Positions 1 to 9,491 of a DNA stretch of 11,546 nucleotides are shown here, in pieces. Origin of the DNA: DASZQY01 sp048498575 (GTDB lineage: Bacteria; Pseudomonadota; Alphaproteobacteria; Rhizobiales; Kaistiaceae); the NCBI GenBank assembly GCA_048498575.1, contig JBEHXS010000081.1:1-11546 (forward strand), written 5' to 3'. The position numbers were made by a program, and so were the translations under genes. The stretch's first letter is position 1. Each line of letters opens with the position of its first letter. The notes below the pieces were generated by a model. It ran no database searches. It had not been told where the DNA came from and saw nothing but the letters and a program-made list of their open reading frames with translations.

Positions 1-641
1 ACGAGCAGGCGCGGGCCGCGACCCTGGCCGAACAGGCGACCAGCCTGCACGACCTCATCTCGCGGATGGAGCAGGACAACGCCACGGCGGCAGCCGCCGC
101 GGCGGCTGCCGCCAAAGCCACGGCCGAGGCCGAGCAGGCCCCGCCCAGCGGGCCGCCGCAATCCCTGGGGGATGCCGGCCGCCTGACGCCCAAGGTCGCC
201 TTCGCCGACGCCAAGGGGCTGCTGCCGCTGCCCGTGAACGGCACGCAAATCAAGGCGTTCGGCGACGACGACGGGATCGGCGGCAAAACCGAGGGCATCT
301 CGCTCGAAGTGCGGGCGGGCGCAGAAGTTTCTTCCCCCAGCGACGGCTGGGTGGTCTATTCCGGGCCGTTCAGAAGCTACGGCCAGCTATTGATCATCAA
401 CGCCGGCGATGGCTATCATGTGTTGCTGGCAGGCATGGAACGGATTGATGTTCAGCTTGGCCAGTTTGTGCTTGCCGGCGAGCCCGTGGCGGCGATGGCT
501 TCGCAAAGGCTGGCCAGCGTAGGCCCCGTTAACTTGGGCGGCACACAGCCTGTGCTCTATATCGAATTTCGCAAGGACGGGGCACCGATTGACCCTGCTC
601 CGTGGTGGGCGGCATCCAATGTGGAAAAGGTAGGCGGATGA
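1..641 (+). CDS. EnvC-like murein hydrolase activator (LytM/M23 domain), 5' truncated
   Basis: This is the C-terminal part of a LytM-type peptidoglycan hydrolase activator. The frame is open to the left edge (first full codon at base 3), so the true start lies outside; the Met at base 66 is internal. The visible protein begins with a charged, probably coiled-coil stretch, then an Ala-rich linker (about bases 75-150), then a beta-rich LytM domain (about 200-620). The zinc-site positions of active M23 peptidases look degenerate: there is no HxxxD motif in the first half, the usual HxH region reads GYHVLL, and the last strand reads LYIEFR. Family knowledge: EnvC-type proteins lack the metal site and activate amidases in the periplasm. 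The domain is very like rhizobial EnvC proteins as I recall them. The stop overlaps the ctpA start (ATGA), so the two are probably co-translated. Function as an activator rather than an enzyme is inferred. Confidence 0.85.
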   Translation, partial: EQARAATLAEQATSLHDLISRMEQDNATAAAAAAAAAKATAEAEQAPPSGPPQSLGDAGRLTPKVAFADAKGLLPLPVNGTQIKAFGDDDGIGGKTEGISLEVRAGAEVSSPSDGWVVYSGPFRSYGQLLIINAGDGYHVLLAGMERIDVQLGQFVLAGEPVAAMASQRLASVGPVNLGGTQPVLYIEFRKDGAPIDPAPWWAASNVEKVGG

Positions 642-1987
642 TTCGCAAGGTTTCTCTGGTTGTCGCCGGCATCGCCGTTGGCGCATTGGCGACCGTTGGC
701 CTGACCGAGCCGCAATTGCTTTCGGGATCGCAAGCCAACGCGGCCAATTCTGACGCCTATCACGACCTCAATCTGTTCGGCGATGTCTTCGAACGGGTGC
801 GCAGCGACTACGTCGAGGTGCCCGACGACAACAAGCTGGTCGAATCGGCGATCGACGGCATGCTGGCCGGGCTCGACCCGCACTCGAGCTACATGAATGC
901 CAAGGACTACAAGGACATGCAGGTCCAGACGACCGGCAAGTTCGGCGGCCTCGGCATCCAGGTCATCATGGGCGACGACGGCATCATCAAGGTCATCACG
1001 CCGATGGACGGGACACCGGCGGCCAAGGCCGGCATTCTCGCCAACGACCAGATCATCGCCTTGGACGGCGACTCGCTCGACGGCGTCGCCCTCGAGCAGG
1101 CGGTCGATAAGATGCGCGGCGACATCGGCACGCCCATCACGCTGACCATCAAGCGCGCCGGGGTCGACAAGCCCTTCGACGTCAAGCTGGTTCGTGCCGA
1201 AATTACGGTCGACGCCGTCAGCGGCCGCGCCGAAGGCAACGTCATCTACGTCCGCATCGCCCAGTTCAGCGAGCAGGCGTTCGACGGCCTGAAGAGCCAG
1301 ATCGACAAGTACACCCAGCAGATCGGCGCCGATAAGGTGCAGGGCATCATTGTCGACCTGCGCAACAACCCCGGCGGTCTGCTTGACCAGGCGGTTGCGG
1401 TCTCCGACGCCTTCCTCGACCAGGGCGAGATCGTCTCGACCCGCGGCCGCCGTGAGGACGAGACTCAGCGCTTCAACGCCCACCCGGGCGATATTGCCGA
1501 CGGCAAGCCGCTGATCGTTCTGGTCAATGGCGGCTCCGCCTCGGCCTCCGAGATCGTCGCCGGTGCGCTCCAGGACCAGCGCCGCGCCACGATCCTCGGC
1601 TCGCGCTCGTTCGGCAAGGGCTCGGTGCAGACGATCATCCCGCTCGGCAACGACGGGGCGCTCCGCCTGACCACCGCCCGCTACTACACGCCGTCGGGCC
1701 GCTCGATCCAGGCCAAGGGCATCGAGCCCGACATCGAGGTCGTGCAGGAGCTGCCGCCGGATCTCGCCAAGCAGTTCGACGGCAACGTCGGCGGCGAATC
1801 GAGCCTCAAGGGCCACCTCGCCAACCCGAACGACCAGGCGGGTGCCCAGGATCAGTCGGGCTCGCTCGCCTACGTGCCGCCGGACCCGAAGGACGACAAG
1901 CAGCTCAACTACGCGCTCAACCTTCTGCGCGGCCTGCAGGTCAACGCCGCCTTCCCGCCGGACCCGAATCGGGCCATACCGAACTAG
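638..1987 (+). CDS. ctpA: C-terminal processing serine protease CtpA (peptidase S41)
   Basis: Carboxy-terminal processing protease of the periplasm, 449 residues from the ATG at 638. That start overlaps the upstream stop as ATGA and has a purine-rich GGAAAAGG ribosome site 9-16 bases before it; a GTG at 602 would add 12 unlikely residues. Residues 6-24 form a signal peptide or signal anchor, with a possible cleavage near the ANA at 33-35. A PDZ domain lies at about 100-185, followed by the S41 core with LRNNPGG at 241-247. The Ser/Lys dyad is intact: Ser302 in the SASASE motif and Lys327 in FGKGSVQ, 25 residues apart as in Prc and D1 protease. In other bacteria CtpA degrades peptidoglycan hydrolases or trims proteins, which fits its pairing with an EnvC-like gene. 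The substrate here is unknown. Confidence 0.95.
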   Translation: MIRKVSLVVAGIAVGALATVGLTEPQLLSGSQANAANSDAYHDLNLFGDVFERVRSDYVEVPDDNKLVESAIDGMLAGLDPHSSYMNAKDYKDMQVQTTGKFGGLGIQVIMGDDGIIKVITPMDGTPAAKAGILANDQIIALDGDSLDGVALEQAVDKMRGDIGTPITLTIKRAGVDKPFDVKLVRAEITVDAVSGRAEGNVIYVRIAQFSEQAFDGLKSQIDKYTQQIGADKVQGIIVDLRNNPGGLLDQAVAVSDAFLDQGEIVSTRGRREDETQRFNAHPGDIADGKPLIVLVNGGSASASEIVAGALQDQRRATILGSRSFGKGSVQTIIPLGNDGALRLTTARYYTPSGRSIQAKGIEPDIEVVQELPPDLAKQFDGNVGGESSLKGHLANPNDQAGAQDQSGSLAYVPPDPKDDKQLNYALNLLRGLQVNAAFPPDPNRAIPN

Positions 1988-1990
1988 AGC

Positions 1991-2015
1991 GTAGGGCGCC
2001 GATTCGGCGCCCTAC
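1991..2015 (+). terminator. Perfect inverted repeat after ctpA, terminator-like hairpin
   Basis: Three bases after the ctpA stop there is a perfect 10-bp inverted repeat, GTAGGGCGCC (1991-2000) against GGCGCCCTAC (2006-2015). The loop is GATTC, whose ends can form an eleventh pair. The stem is very GC-rich. The bases that follow (CTTCATTC) form only a weak T-tract, so it may act as a partial terminator or as an mRNA-stabilising element that lowers expression of the downstream deacetylase-like gene and rppH relative to ctpA. The downstream genes run in the same direction, so full termination would require a promoter in the 23 bases before 2039, which I do not see. Confidence 0.55.
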
Positions 2016-2038
2016 CTTCATTCGGCACCGGCGGACGA

Positions 2039-3169
2039 ATGAAAGAAGAACTTGCCAGGCCGCTAGGCTTGAAGACGAGGCGGACGCCTTCGCCGAAGAA
2101 CCGGCGAACGGCGGCCGTGGCGGCAGGCGTGGTGCTGATCGCAGCCGCCGGCGCTGCCGCCTGGTGGTTCATTCCCGGTGCGAAGGGCCCGACGGTAACC
2201 GCGGTCATCGCGCAACCGGCGAGGCCTGCGATAACCGCGCCCGACGAGACCGCATCGCTGCCGCCCCCCGGAGTGGGACTGACCGAGGTTCCCGCGCCCG
2301 CCGGCAATCTCAGCGACGTCGGCAGCGACAAGGTCACCATCACCGATCCCACGGTGCCACCGCCGCTGCAGCTTGCCTCGCTTCCCGACCAGGCGCTGGT
2401 CGAGACGAGTGACAAGGGACCGCTGCCGCGGGTTGGAGCCGACGGCCGGCGGCCGCTCGATGCCTACGCACGCCCCGCCGGCAGCGACCCCTCCAGCGGC
2501 GCGCGCATCGCGATCATCGTCGGCGGGCTTGGCCTCGACGCCGCCGGCACCAAACAGGCGATCGACCAACTGCCCGGAGCGGTAACCCTGGCCTTCGCGC
2601 CGTACGGCGACCACCTCGCCGCCGACACCGCCGCGGCGCGCCAGACCGGACACGAGCTGCTCCTCCAGATTCCCGAGGAGCCGTTCAACTATCCCAAGAC
2701 CGATCCGGGACCCAACACGCTGACCACCGACGCCACACCCGCCGTGAACCAGGGGCGGCTGCGCTGGTTTCTCGGACGCATGACCAACTATGTCGGCGTG
2801 ACCAACTACATGGGCGCTCGCTTCTCGGGCGAGCAGAACGCGCTCGCCCCGGTGATGCAGGAAGTCGCCGGGCGCGGGCTGCTCTACCTCGATGACGGTT
2901 CGTCGCTGCGCAGCACGGCGGCCAATATCGCCGGCACGGCGATGCCGTTCCTGCGCGCCGATCTTGTGCTTGACGCGGACCTCACCCCCGACGCCATCGA
3001 CGCCAGCCTCAAGCAGCTGAGGGCGATCGCTCGCGAGCGCGGCTACGCCATCGCTACCGCCACTGCCTTCCCTGTGACCATCGACCGTGTTGCCGCGTTT
3101 GCTGCCGCCGCCGCCGCGAACGGTGTAAGTCTTGTCCCGGTGACCGCCCTCCTTCCGCCCCCGACATGA
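2039..3169 (+). CDS. Divergent polysaccharide deacetylase-like (YibQ family) membrane-anchored protein, metal site lost
   Basis: A 376-residue protein with a basic cytoplasmic N-terminus, one membrane helix at about 24-45, a long Pro/Ala-rich linker to about 150, and a C-terminal divergent polysaccharide deacetylase (YibQ/DUF610) domain at about 155-372. The domain's usual metal-binding residues are missing. The IDD motif is VGG here (Gly162-Gly163), the NHMG motif is NYMG (Tyr257), and the GHPHP motif is ATAFP (Thr342, Phe344). LDDGSS is retained. Rhizobial members, as I recall, also carry VGGLG, so this seems to be a lineage trait. It is therefore likely a non-catalytic periplasmic, possibly glycan-binding, protein. 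A short GGCGGA sits just before the ATG. It is placed between ctpA and rppH and overlaps rppH by ATGA. Its role is unknown; the neighbours suggest envelope work. Confidence 0.85.
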   Translation: MKEELARPLGLKTRRTPSPKNRRTAAVAAGVVLIAAAGAAAWWFIPGAKGPTVTAVIAQPARPAITAPDETASLPPPGVGLTEVPAPAGNLSDVGSDKVTITDPTVPPPLQLASLPDQALVETSDKGPLPRVGADGRRPLDAYARPAGSDPSSGARIAIIVGGLGLDAAGTKQAIDQLPGAVTLAFAPYGDHLAADTAAARQTGHELLLQIPEEPFNYPKTDPGPNTLTTDATPAVNQGRLRWFLGRMTNYVGVTNYMGARFSGEQNALAPVMQEVAGRGLLYLDDGSSLRSTAANIAGTAMPFLRADLVLDADLTPDAIDASLKQLRAIARERGYAIATATAFPVTIDRVAAFAAAAAANGVSLVPVTALLPPPT

Positions 3170-3681
3170 CCAAGACCGTCGACATCGAACGACTGCCCTA
3201 CCGGCCCTGCGTCGGCATCGCCCTGTTCAACGCCAAGGGGCTGGTGTGGATCGGCAACCGCTCCGACGAGCTGGCGGAAGGCGAAGGCAAGGGCCACTGG
3301 TGGCAGATGCCACAGGGCGGCCTCGACAAGGGCGAGGACCCATACAAGGCAGCGTTGCGCGAGCTCTACGAGGAGACCTCCGTGACGAACGTGCGCCTGC
3401 TCAAGGAGGCGCCGGGGTGGTTTACCTACGACCTGCCGCCGGAGCTGATCGGCCAGTCGTGGGGCGGCCGCTACCGCGGCCAGAAGCAGAAATGGTTCGC
3501 GCTGCGCTTCGAGGGCAAGGAGACGGAGATCGACGTGCTCCATCCCGGTGGCGGCAAGCACAAGGCGGAATTCTCGACCTGGCGCTGGGAGAAGCTGGCG
3601 AAGCTTCCGTCGCTGATCGTGCCCTTCAAGCGCAAGGTCTACGAGCAGGTGGTAGAGGCGTTCGCGCCGCTCGCCGACTGA
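3166..3681 (+). CDS. rppH: RNA pyrophosphohydrolase RppH (Nudix)
   Basis: A 171-residue Nudix hydrolase that, by family, converts the 5' triphosphate of mRNA to a monophosphate and so opens it to RNase E-dependent decay in the cytoplasm. The Nudix box is clear: Gly51, Glu57, Arg65-Glu66, Glu69-Glu70. The position that is usually Gly at the end of the box is Ser72 (EETSV). RPCVGI near residues 13-18, WQMPQGG at 46-52 and the later WFALRFEGKE segment are typical of RppH/NudH proteins, and the length matches alphaproteobacterial members. The ATG overlaps the upstream stop as ATGA and has no good ribosome site of its own, so translation is probably coupled to the deacetylase-like gene. A neighbouring place opposite atpC is common in Hyphomicrobiales, as I recall. 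Confidence 0.95.
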   Translation: MTKTVDIERLPYRPCVGIALFNAKGLVWIGNRSDELAEGEGKGHWWQMPQGGLDKGEDPYKAALRELYEETSVTNVRLLKEAPGWFTYDLPPELIGQSWGGRYRGQKQKWFALRFEGKETEIDVLHPGGGKHKAEFSTWRWEKLAKLPSLIVPFKRKVYEQVVEAFAPLAD

Positions 3682-3711
3682 CGGGCTGATCCGGAGACGG
3701 AGGAAGCCGCC

Positions 3712-4158
3712 ATGGCGGTCGTTCAGCGACTGACGAGGTCGCCGCAGGTCGAAGCTGCCCTCACCGCGATGCGCCAGGCGCTGTGGCCGGATGAAGATGC
3801 CGCAGAGATTGCTCGCGAGACACCGACGATTCTGGCGCGTGAAGATTACGCGGTGTTCGGCGCACGCGCCGGCGAGCGGCTGATCGGCATGATCGAGGTT
3901 GGCCAGCGCGACGTCGGCGAGGGCTGCACGACCTCGCCCGTCGGCTACATCGAGGCGCTATGGGTCGAGCCCGATTTCCGGCGCCAGGGGGTTGCCCGCG
4001 CGCTGGTTGAAGCCGCTATCGGCTGGGCCCGATCGCGCGGCTATCGCGAGCTCGCCTCCGACGCCGAACTCTCGAACACGATCTCGCACGCCATGCACGA
4101 GGCGATGGGCTTCAGCGAGACCGAGCGACTGGTGACGTTCCGGATGAGCCTCGACTAG
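3712..4158 (+). CDS. GNAT acetyltransferase resembling aminoglycoside 6'-N-acetyltransferase AAC(6')-I
   Basis: A 148-residue GNAT protein starting 30 bases after rppH, with a good ribosome site (GGAGG, 8 bases before the ATG). The acetyl-CoA pyrophosphate loop is R90-R-Q-G-V-A95. Several segments recall the AAC(6')-Ic/-Iy group of chromosomal aminoglycoside 6'-N-acetyltransferases: ALWP near 23-26, GCTTSPVGYIEALWVEP at 71-87, and the C-terminal ASDAELSN...SHAMHEAMGFSETERLV at 115-141. Those enzymes use acetyl-CoA to acetylate the 6' amino group of aminoglycosides in the cytoplasm. Chromosomal relatives in environmental bacteria often have another or unknown natural substrate, so resistance is only a possibility here. 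Composition matches the neighbours, with no sign of recent transfer. It converges on atpC with 13 bases between stops. Confidence 0.85.
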   Translation: MAVVQRLTRSPQVEAALTAMRQALWPDEDAAEIARETPTILAREDYAVFGARAGERLIGMIEVGQRDVGEGCTTSPVGYIEALWVEPDFRRQGVARALVEAAIGWARSRGYRELASDAELSNTISHAMHEAMGFSETERLVTFRMSLD

Positions 4159-4164
4159 AGGCGG

Positions 4165-4194
4165 AGGCAGCTCAGCCGCGGGCCAGCGCTGCCT
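4165..4194. other. Weak inverted repeat at the convergent acetyltransferase/atpC junction
   Basis: AGGCAGC (4165-4171) is complementary to GCTGCCT (4188-4194), giving a 7-bp stem with a 16-base loop. It lies across the only gap between the two converging operons and runs into the 3' end of atpC. There is no T-tract on either side. It is the best candidate I see for a shared terminator, but it could be chance in GC-rich coding sequence. Confidence 0.25.
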
Positions 4195-4576
4195 GCACTT
4201 CCTTGAGCTGATAGAGGCGAAGCTGCGCCGCATCCTTCGCGGCGCCGTCCTTGGCGTCGGCAACGTCTTCCTCGGCGTTGCGGATGTCTTCCGCCAGCAT
4301 CGCCGCATCGACCTCGTCCACCATGATCGCCTGCTCGGCGAGGATGGTGAGGCCGACGCCGTTCACGTCGGCGAAGCCGCCGCGCACGAAGATGCGGACA
4401 TCGCCCTCGCCGCGCTTAACCTCGACCACGCCCGGCCGCATCGTCGACATGAACGGCGCGTGGCCCTTGAGCACCGTGAAGTAGCCCTCGCTGCCCGGGA
4501 CGACGACCTGTTCGACCGCGCCCGAAAGCAACAGCCGCTCCGGCGAGACGAGTTCGAACTGGAACGGATCGGCCAT
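4172..4576 (-). CDS. atpC: ATP synthase F1 epsilon subunit
   Basis: Epsilon subunit of F1F0 ATP synthase, 134 residues, the normal length. It belongs to the central stalk, links gamma to the c-ring and in many bacteria restrains ATP hydrolysis. The N-terminal beta-sandwich (about 1-85) shows FELVSPERLL at 7-16, the VVVPGSEG turn at 25-32, and GHAPF at 38-42. The C-terminal helical hairpin (about 88-134) is Ala- and charge-rich, as expected. The start lies 3 bases after the stop of the small membrane-protein gene; no strong ribosome site is seen, so coupling to that gene is likely. It is the last gene of the operon. Confidence 0.95.
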   Translation of the reverse strand: MADPFQFELVSPERLLLSGAVEQVVVPGSEGYFTVLKGHAPFMSTMRPGVVEVKRGEGDVRIFVRGGFADVNGVGLTILAEQAIMVDEVDAAMLAEDIRNAEEDVADAKDGAAKDAAQLRLYQLKEVQAALARG

Positions 4577-4579
4577 GGC

Positions 4580-4878
4580 TCAAGCCTTGCTGACGCGTTT
4601 GGTGGCGTAGGCCGCGACGCCACCGATGACGGCGCCGATCACCGCGAAGATCAGGGTGCGCTCGGGGCGATTATCGAGCGGCGAGTTCGAGCTGACGTTG
4701 ACGTTGATGCCGCCGTCTCCGGTGGTCACTGTCGTCGTGCTGCCGTTGCCGCTGTCTCCCCCCGCGGCCTGAATGTGCAGCGGGCCGACATCGACGGTTG
4801 ACGGCGACGGCGCGGTGACCCAGCCGACGATGCCGCCGACGACCAGACCCGCAACCAGCAGGAGGGTGGTGACGTTCA

Positions 4879-4879
<1 letters not shown>
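4580..4879 (-). CDS. Small two-helix membrane protein inserted between atpD and atpC
   Basis: I do not recognise this 99-residue protein. From the ATG at 4879 it has a hydrophobic helix at about 4-22, a 50-residue polar loop rich in Gly, Ser, Thr, Asn and Val, a second helix at about 75-92, and a basic tail (KRVSKA). The positive tail suggests both ends in the cytoplasm and the loop in the periplasm. Both helices carry a glycine-zipper spacing: Gly11/Gly15/Gly19 and Gly82/Gly86/Ala90, typical of tightly packed helices. The ATG shares its A with the atpD stop (TGATG); a GTG at 4882 is the alternative start. The stop is 3 bases before atpC, so it sits inside the operon and must be co-transcribed with it. 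A role in F1F0 assembly, membrane docking or regulation is inferred from position only. Confidence 0.8.
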
Positions 4880-6351
<1,472 letters not shown>

Positions 6352-6375
6352 TGGCTTCTTCCTCTGTCGCTCCGG

Positions 6376-7263
6376 CTAGACGGCTTCTGCGCCGGAGATG
6401 ATTTCGATCAGTTCTTTGGTGATCTGGGCCTGGCGCGAGCGGTTATAGACGATCGTGAGATCGCCGATCATGTCGCCGGCATTGCGCGTGGCATTGTCCA
6501 TCGCGGTCATCGAGGCGCCCTGCTCGCCGGCGGCGTTCTCGAGCAGCGCCGAGAAGATCTGCACCGAGATGCTGCGCGGCAGGAGGTCGGCGAGGATGGT
6601 CTCCTCGTCCGGCTCGTATTCGTAAATGGCGTTGGCGGTCGCCGGAACGGCCGCGGTTTCCGTCGCCTCGATGGTCGCCGGAATGAGCTGCTTGGCGGTC
6701 GGCACCTGGCTGATGACCGAGCGGAAGCGCGCGAAATAGAGCGTGCAGACGTCGAACTGGTCCTCGCCGTACATGGCAAGCACCTTCTGCGCGATGCCAT
6801 CGGCATCGGCGAAAGAAACCTGCTTCACCTCGCGGAGCTCGATGTGCTCGACGATCTGGCGCGCGAAATTCCGGCGCAGCATGTCGTAGCCCTTCTTGCC
6901 GATGCAGAAGAACTTCACGTCCTTGCCTTCCTGCATCAGGCGGAGCGCATGGTCGCGAGCGGCGCGCGAGATCGACGAGTTGAACGCACCGCAGAGGCCG
7001 CGGTCGGCGGTCGCGACGACGATGAGATGACGCGCATCGCTGCCCGTGCCGGCGAGGAGCCGCGGCGCGTCCGTGCGGCCGGCGAACGTGGCGGTGAGGC
7101 TGGCCAGTACCGACGCCATGCGCTGGGTGTAGGGCCGCGCCGCTTCCGCCGCCTCCTGCGCCCGCCGAAGCTTCGCCGCGGCGACAAGCTGCTTCGCCTT
7201 GGTGATCTTCTGCGTCGCCTTTACCGAGGCGATGCGATTGCGGAGGGTTTTGAGCGACGGCAT
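6376..7263 (-). CDS. atpG: ATP synthase F1 gamma subunit with Lys at the Met23 site
   Basis: Rotor shaft of F1, 295 residues, with the conserved N-terminal coiled-coil helix (RIASVKATQKITKA), the Rossmann-like middle around DRGLCGAFN (about 88-96), and the C-terminal helix ending ITKELIEIISGAEAV. The residue after QKITKA is Lys24 (codon AAG, 7194-7192). It aligns without gaps to E. coli Met24 (Met23 in mature numbering), and the following residues are Gln-Leu rather than the usual Gln/Glu-Met. In E. coli the M23K change lowers coupling efficiency. Ser251 stands at the E. coli Arg242 site. The ATG is 6 bases after the atpA stop, with only a weak AAAG ribosome site. Otherwise the subunit appears intact and functional. 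Confidence 0.97.
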   Translation of the reverse strand: MPSLKTLRNRIASVKATQKITKAKQLVAAAKLRRAQEAAEAARPYTQRMASVLASLTATFAGRTDAPRLLAGTGSDARHLIVVATADRGLCGAFNSSISRAARDHALRLMQEGKDVKFFCIGKKGYDMLRRNFARQIVEHIELREVKQVSFADADGIAQKVLAMYGEDQFDVCTLYFARFRSVISQVPTAKQLIPATIEATETAAVPATANAIYEYEPDEETILADLLPRSISVQIFSALLENAAGEQGASMTAMDNATRNAGDMIGDLTIVYNRSRQAQITKELIEIISGAEAV

Positions 7264-7269
7264 CGGACT

Positions 7270-8798
<1,529 letters not shown>

Positions 8799-8799
<1 letters not shown>

Positions 8800-9380
8800 C
8801 AGCCGACCTCTTTCATGGCGAGTTTGAGCGAATTGAGCTTGGTCTTCAGCGAACCGTCGATCATGCGGCTGCCGACCTTGACGATGAGCCCGCCGATCAA
8901 CGACGGGTCGACGTGCGTGGCAAGCGTGATGTCCTTGCCGAGCGAAGCCTTGAGCGCCGCCTTGAGCTCGTCGAGGTGACGATCGGAAAGCGGCTCGGCG
9001 CTGGTCACCTCGGCCGCGACTTCGCCGCGCTGCTTGGCGGCCATGTGCTTGAAGGCAACGATCACGTCGGGAACGATGAACAGGCGGCGGTTGGTGGCCG
9101 CGACCTTGATGAAATTGGCGACCAGCCCGCCGATCGCATCTTTCTCGAGGAGCGCGGCAACGGCGCGTTCCTGCTCCTCGGAGGAGAATACCGGGCTCCG
9201 CACCAGCCGCTTGAGATCGGCGCTTTCCGCGATAAGGCCGGAGAAGCGGTCGAGATCGCCTTCCACCGCCGGAAGCGAATTGGTGTCCTGCGCCAGTTCG
9301 AACAGCGCATTGGCGTAGCGTTGGGCGACGCCTGAGTTTCTCGTCGTGTTGCCGGCCACCTGACCCCTAACCTGCGACAT
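8799..9380 (-). CDS. atpH: ATP synthase F1 delta subunit
   Basis: Delta (OSCP-type) subunit of the peripheral stalk, which joins the top of the alpha/beta hexamer to the F0 b subunits. From the ATG at 9380 it has 193 residues. It shows GVAQRYANALFELA near the start (about 17-30), the helical N-terminal domain, and the C-terminal domain with VDPSLIGGLIVKVGSRMIDGS, the family signature region. I chose 9380 over the in-frame ATG at 9392 because GAGG stands 6 bases before it, and because the family usually has about 15-20 residues before the RYA motif. With 9392 it would have 197 residues. It is the first gene of the F1 operon and overlaps atpA by one base. Confidence 0.95.
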
Positions 9381-9386
9381 GCTGGG

Positions 9387-9393
9387 CCTCATC
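9387..9393 (-). promoter_or_regulatory. Ribosome binding site supporting the atpH start at 9380
   Basis: On the minus strand the bases read GATGAGG, with GAGG ending 6 bases before the ATG at 9380. The alternative ATG at 9392 lies inside this motif and has no comparable purine run before it. This decides the start in favour of 9380. Confidence 0.5.
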
Positions 9394-9441
9394 CCGCTGG
9401 AGGTCCGGCCCGACGTCGCAAGGCCCTGTATGGATTGGTTT

Positions 9442-9480
9442 TTTCAGGACAGCCAGCCGCGTGGCCAAGCCGCCCTGAAA
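9442..9480 (-). promoter_or_regulatory. Stable leader hairpin upstream of atpH
   Basis: On the minus-strand RNA, bases 9480-9468 pair with 9454-9442 in a continuous 13-bp stem: ten Watson-Crick pairs, including the outer UUUCAGG/CCUGAAA, and three G-U pairs, closing a 13-base loop. The G-U pairs would be A-C mismatches on the plus strand, so the structure belongs to a minus-strand transcript, that is the atpH leader. The hairpin is followed by A6 rather than U, so it is not an intrinsic terminator. It ends about 60 bases before the atpH start. Possible roles are mRNA protection, attenuation or protein binding. Confidence 0.5.
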
Positions 9481-9491
9481 GTTGGCCGTTC

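Noticed and set aside
90..115. The Ala-codon run in the EnvC-like gene as a DNA repeat.
   Set aside because: It is an imperfect Ala-rich linker in the protein; the codons vary (GCG, GCA, GCC, GCT), so no nucleotide-level repeat is conserved.
602..637. GTG at 602 as the ctpA start.
   Set aside because: It would place a basic non-hydrophobic segment before the signal peptide and overlap the EnvC-like gene by 40 bases; the ATG at 638 has an ATGA overlap and a better ribosome site.
557..1816. A 419-codon minus-strand open frame opposite ctpA.
   Set aside because: Same type of shadow: Asp/Arg/Val-rich, no motif, fully antisense to a protease with an intact active site.
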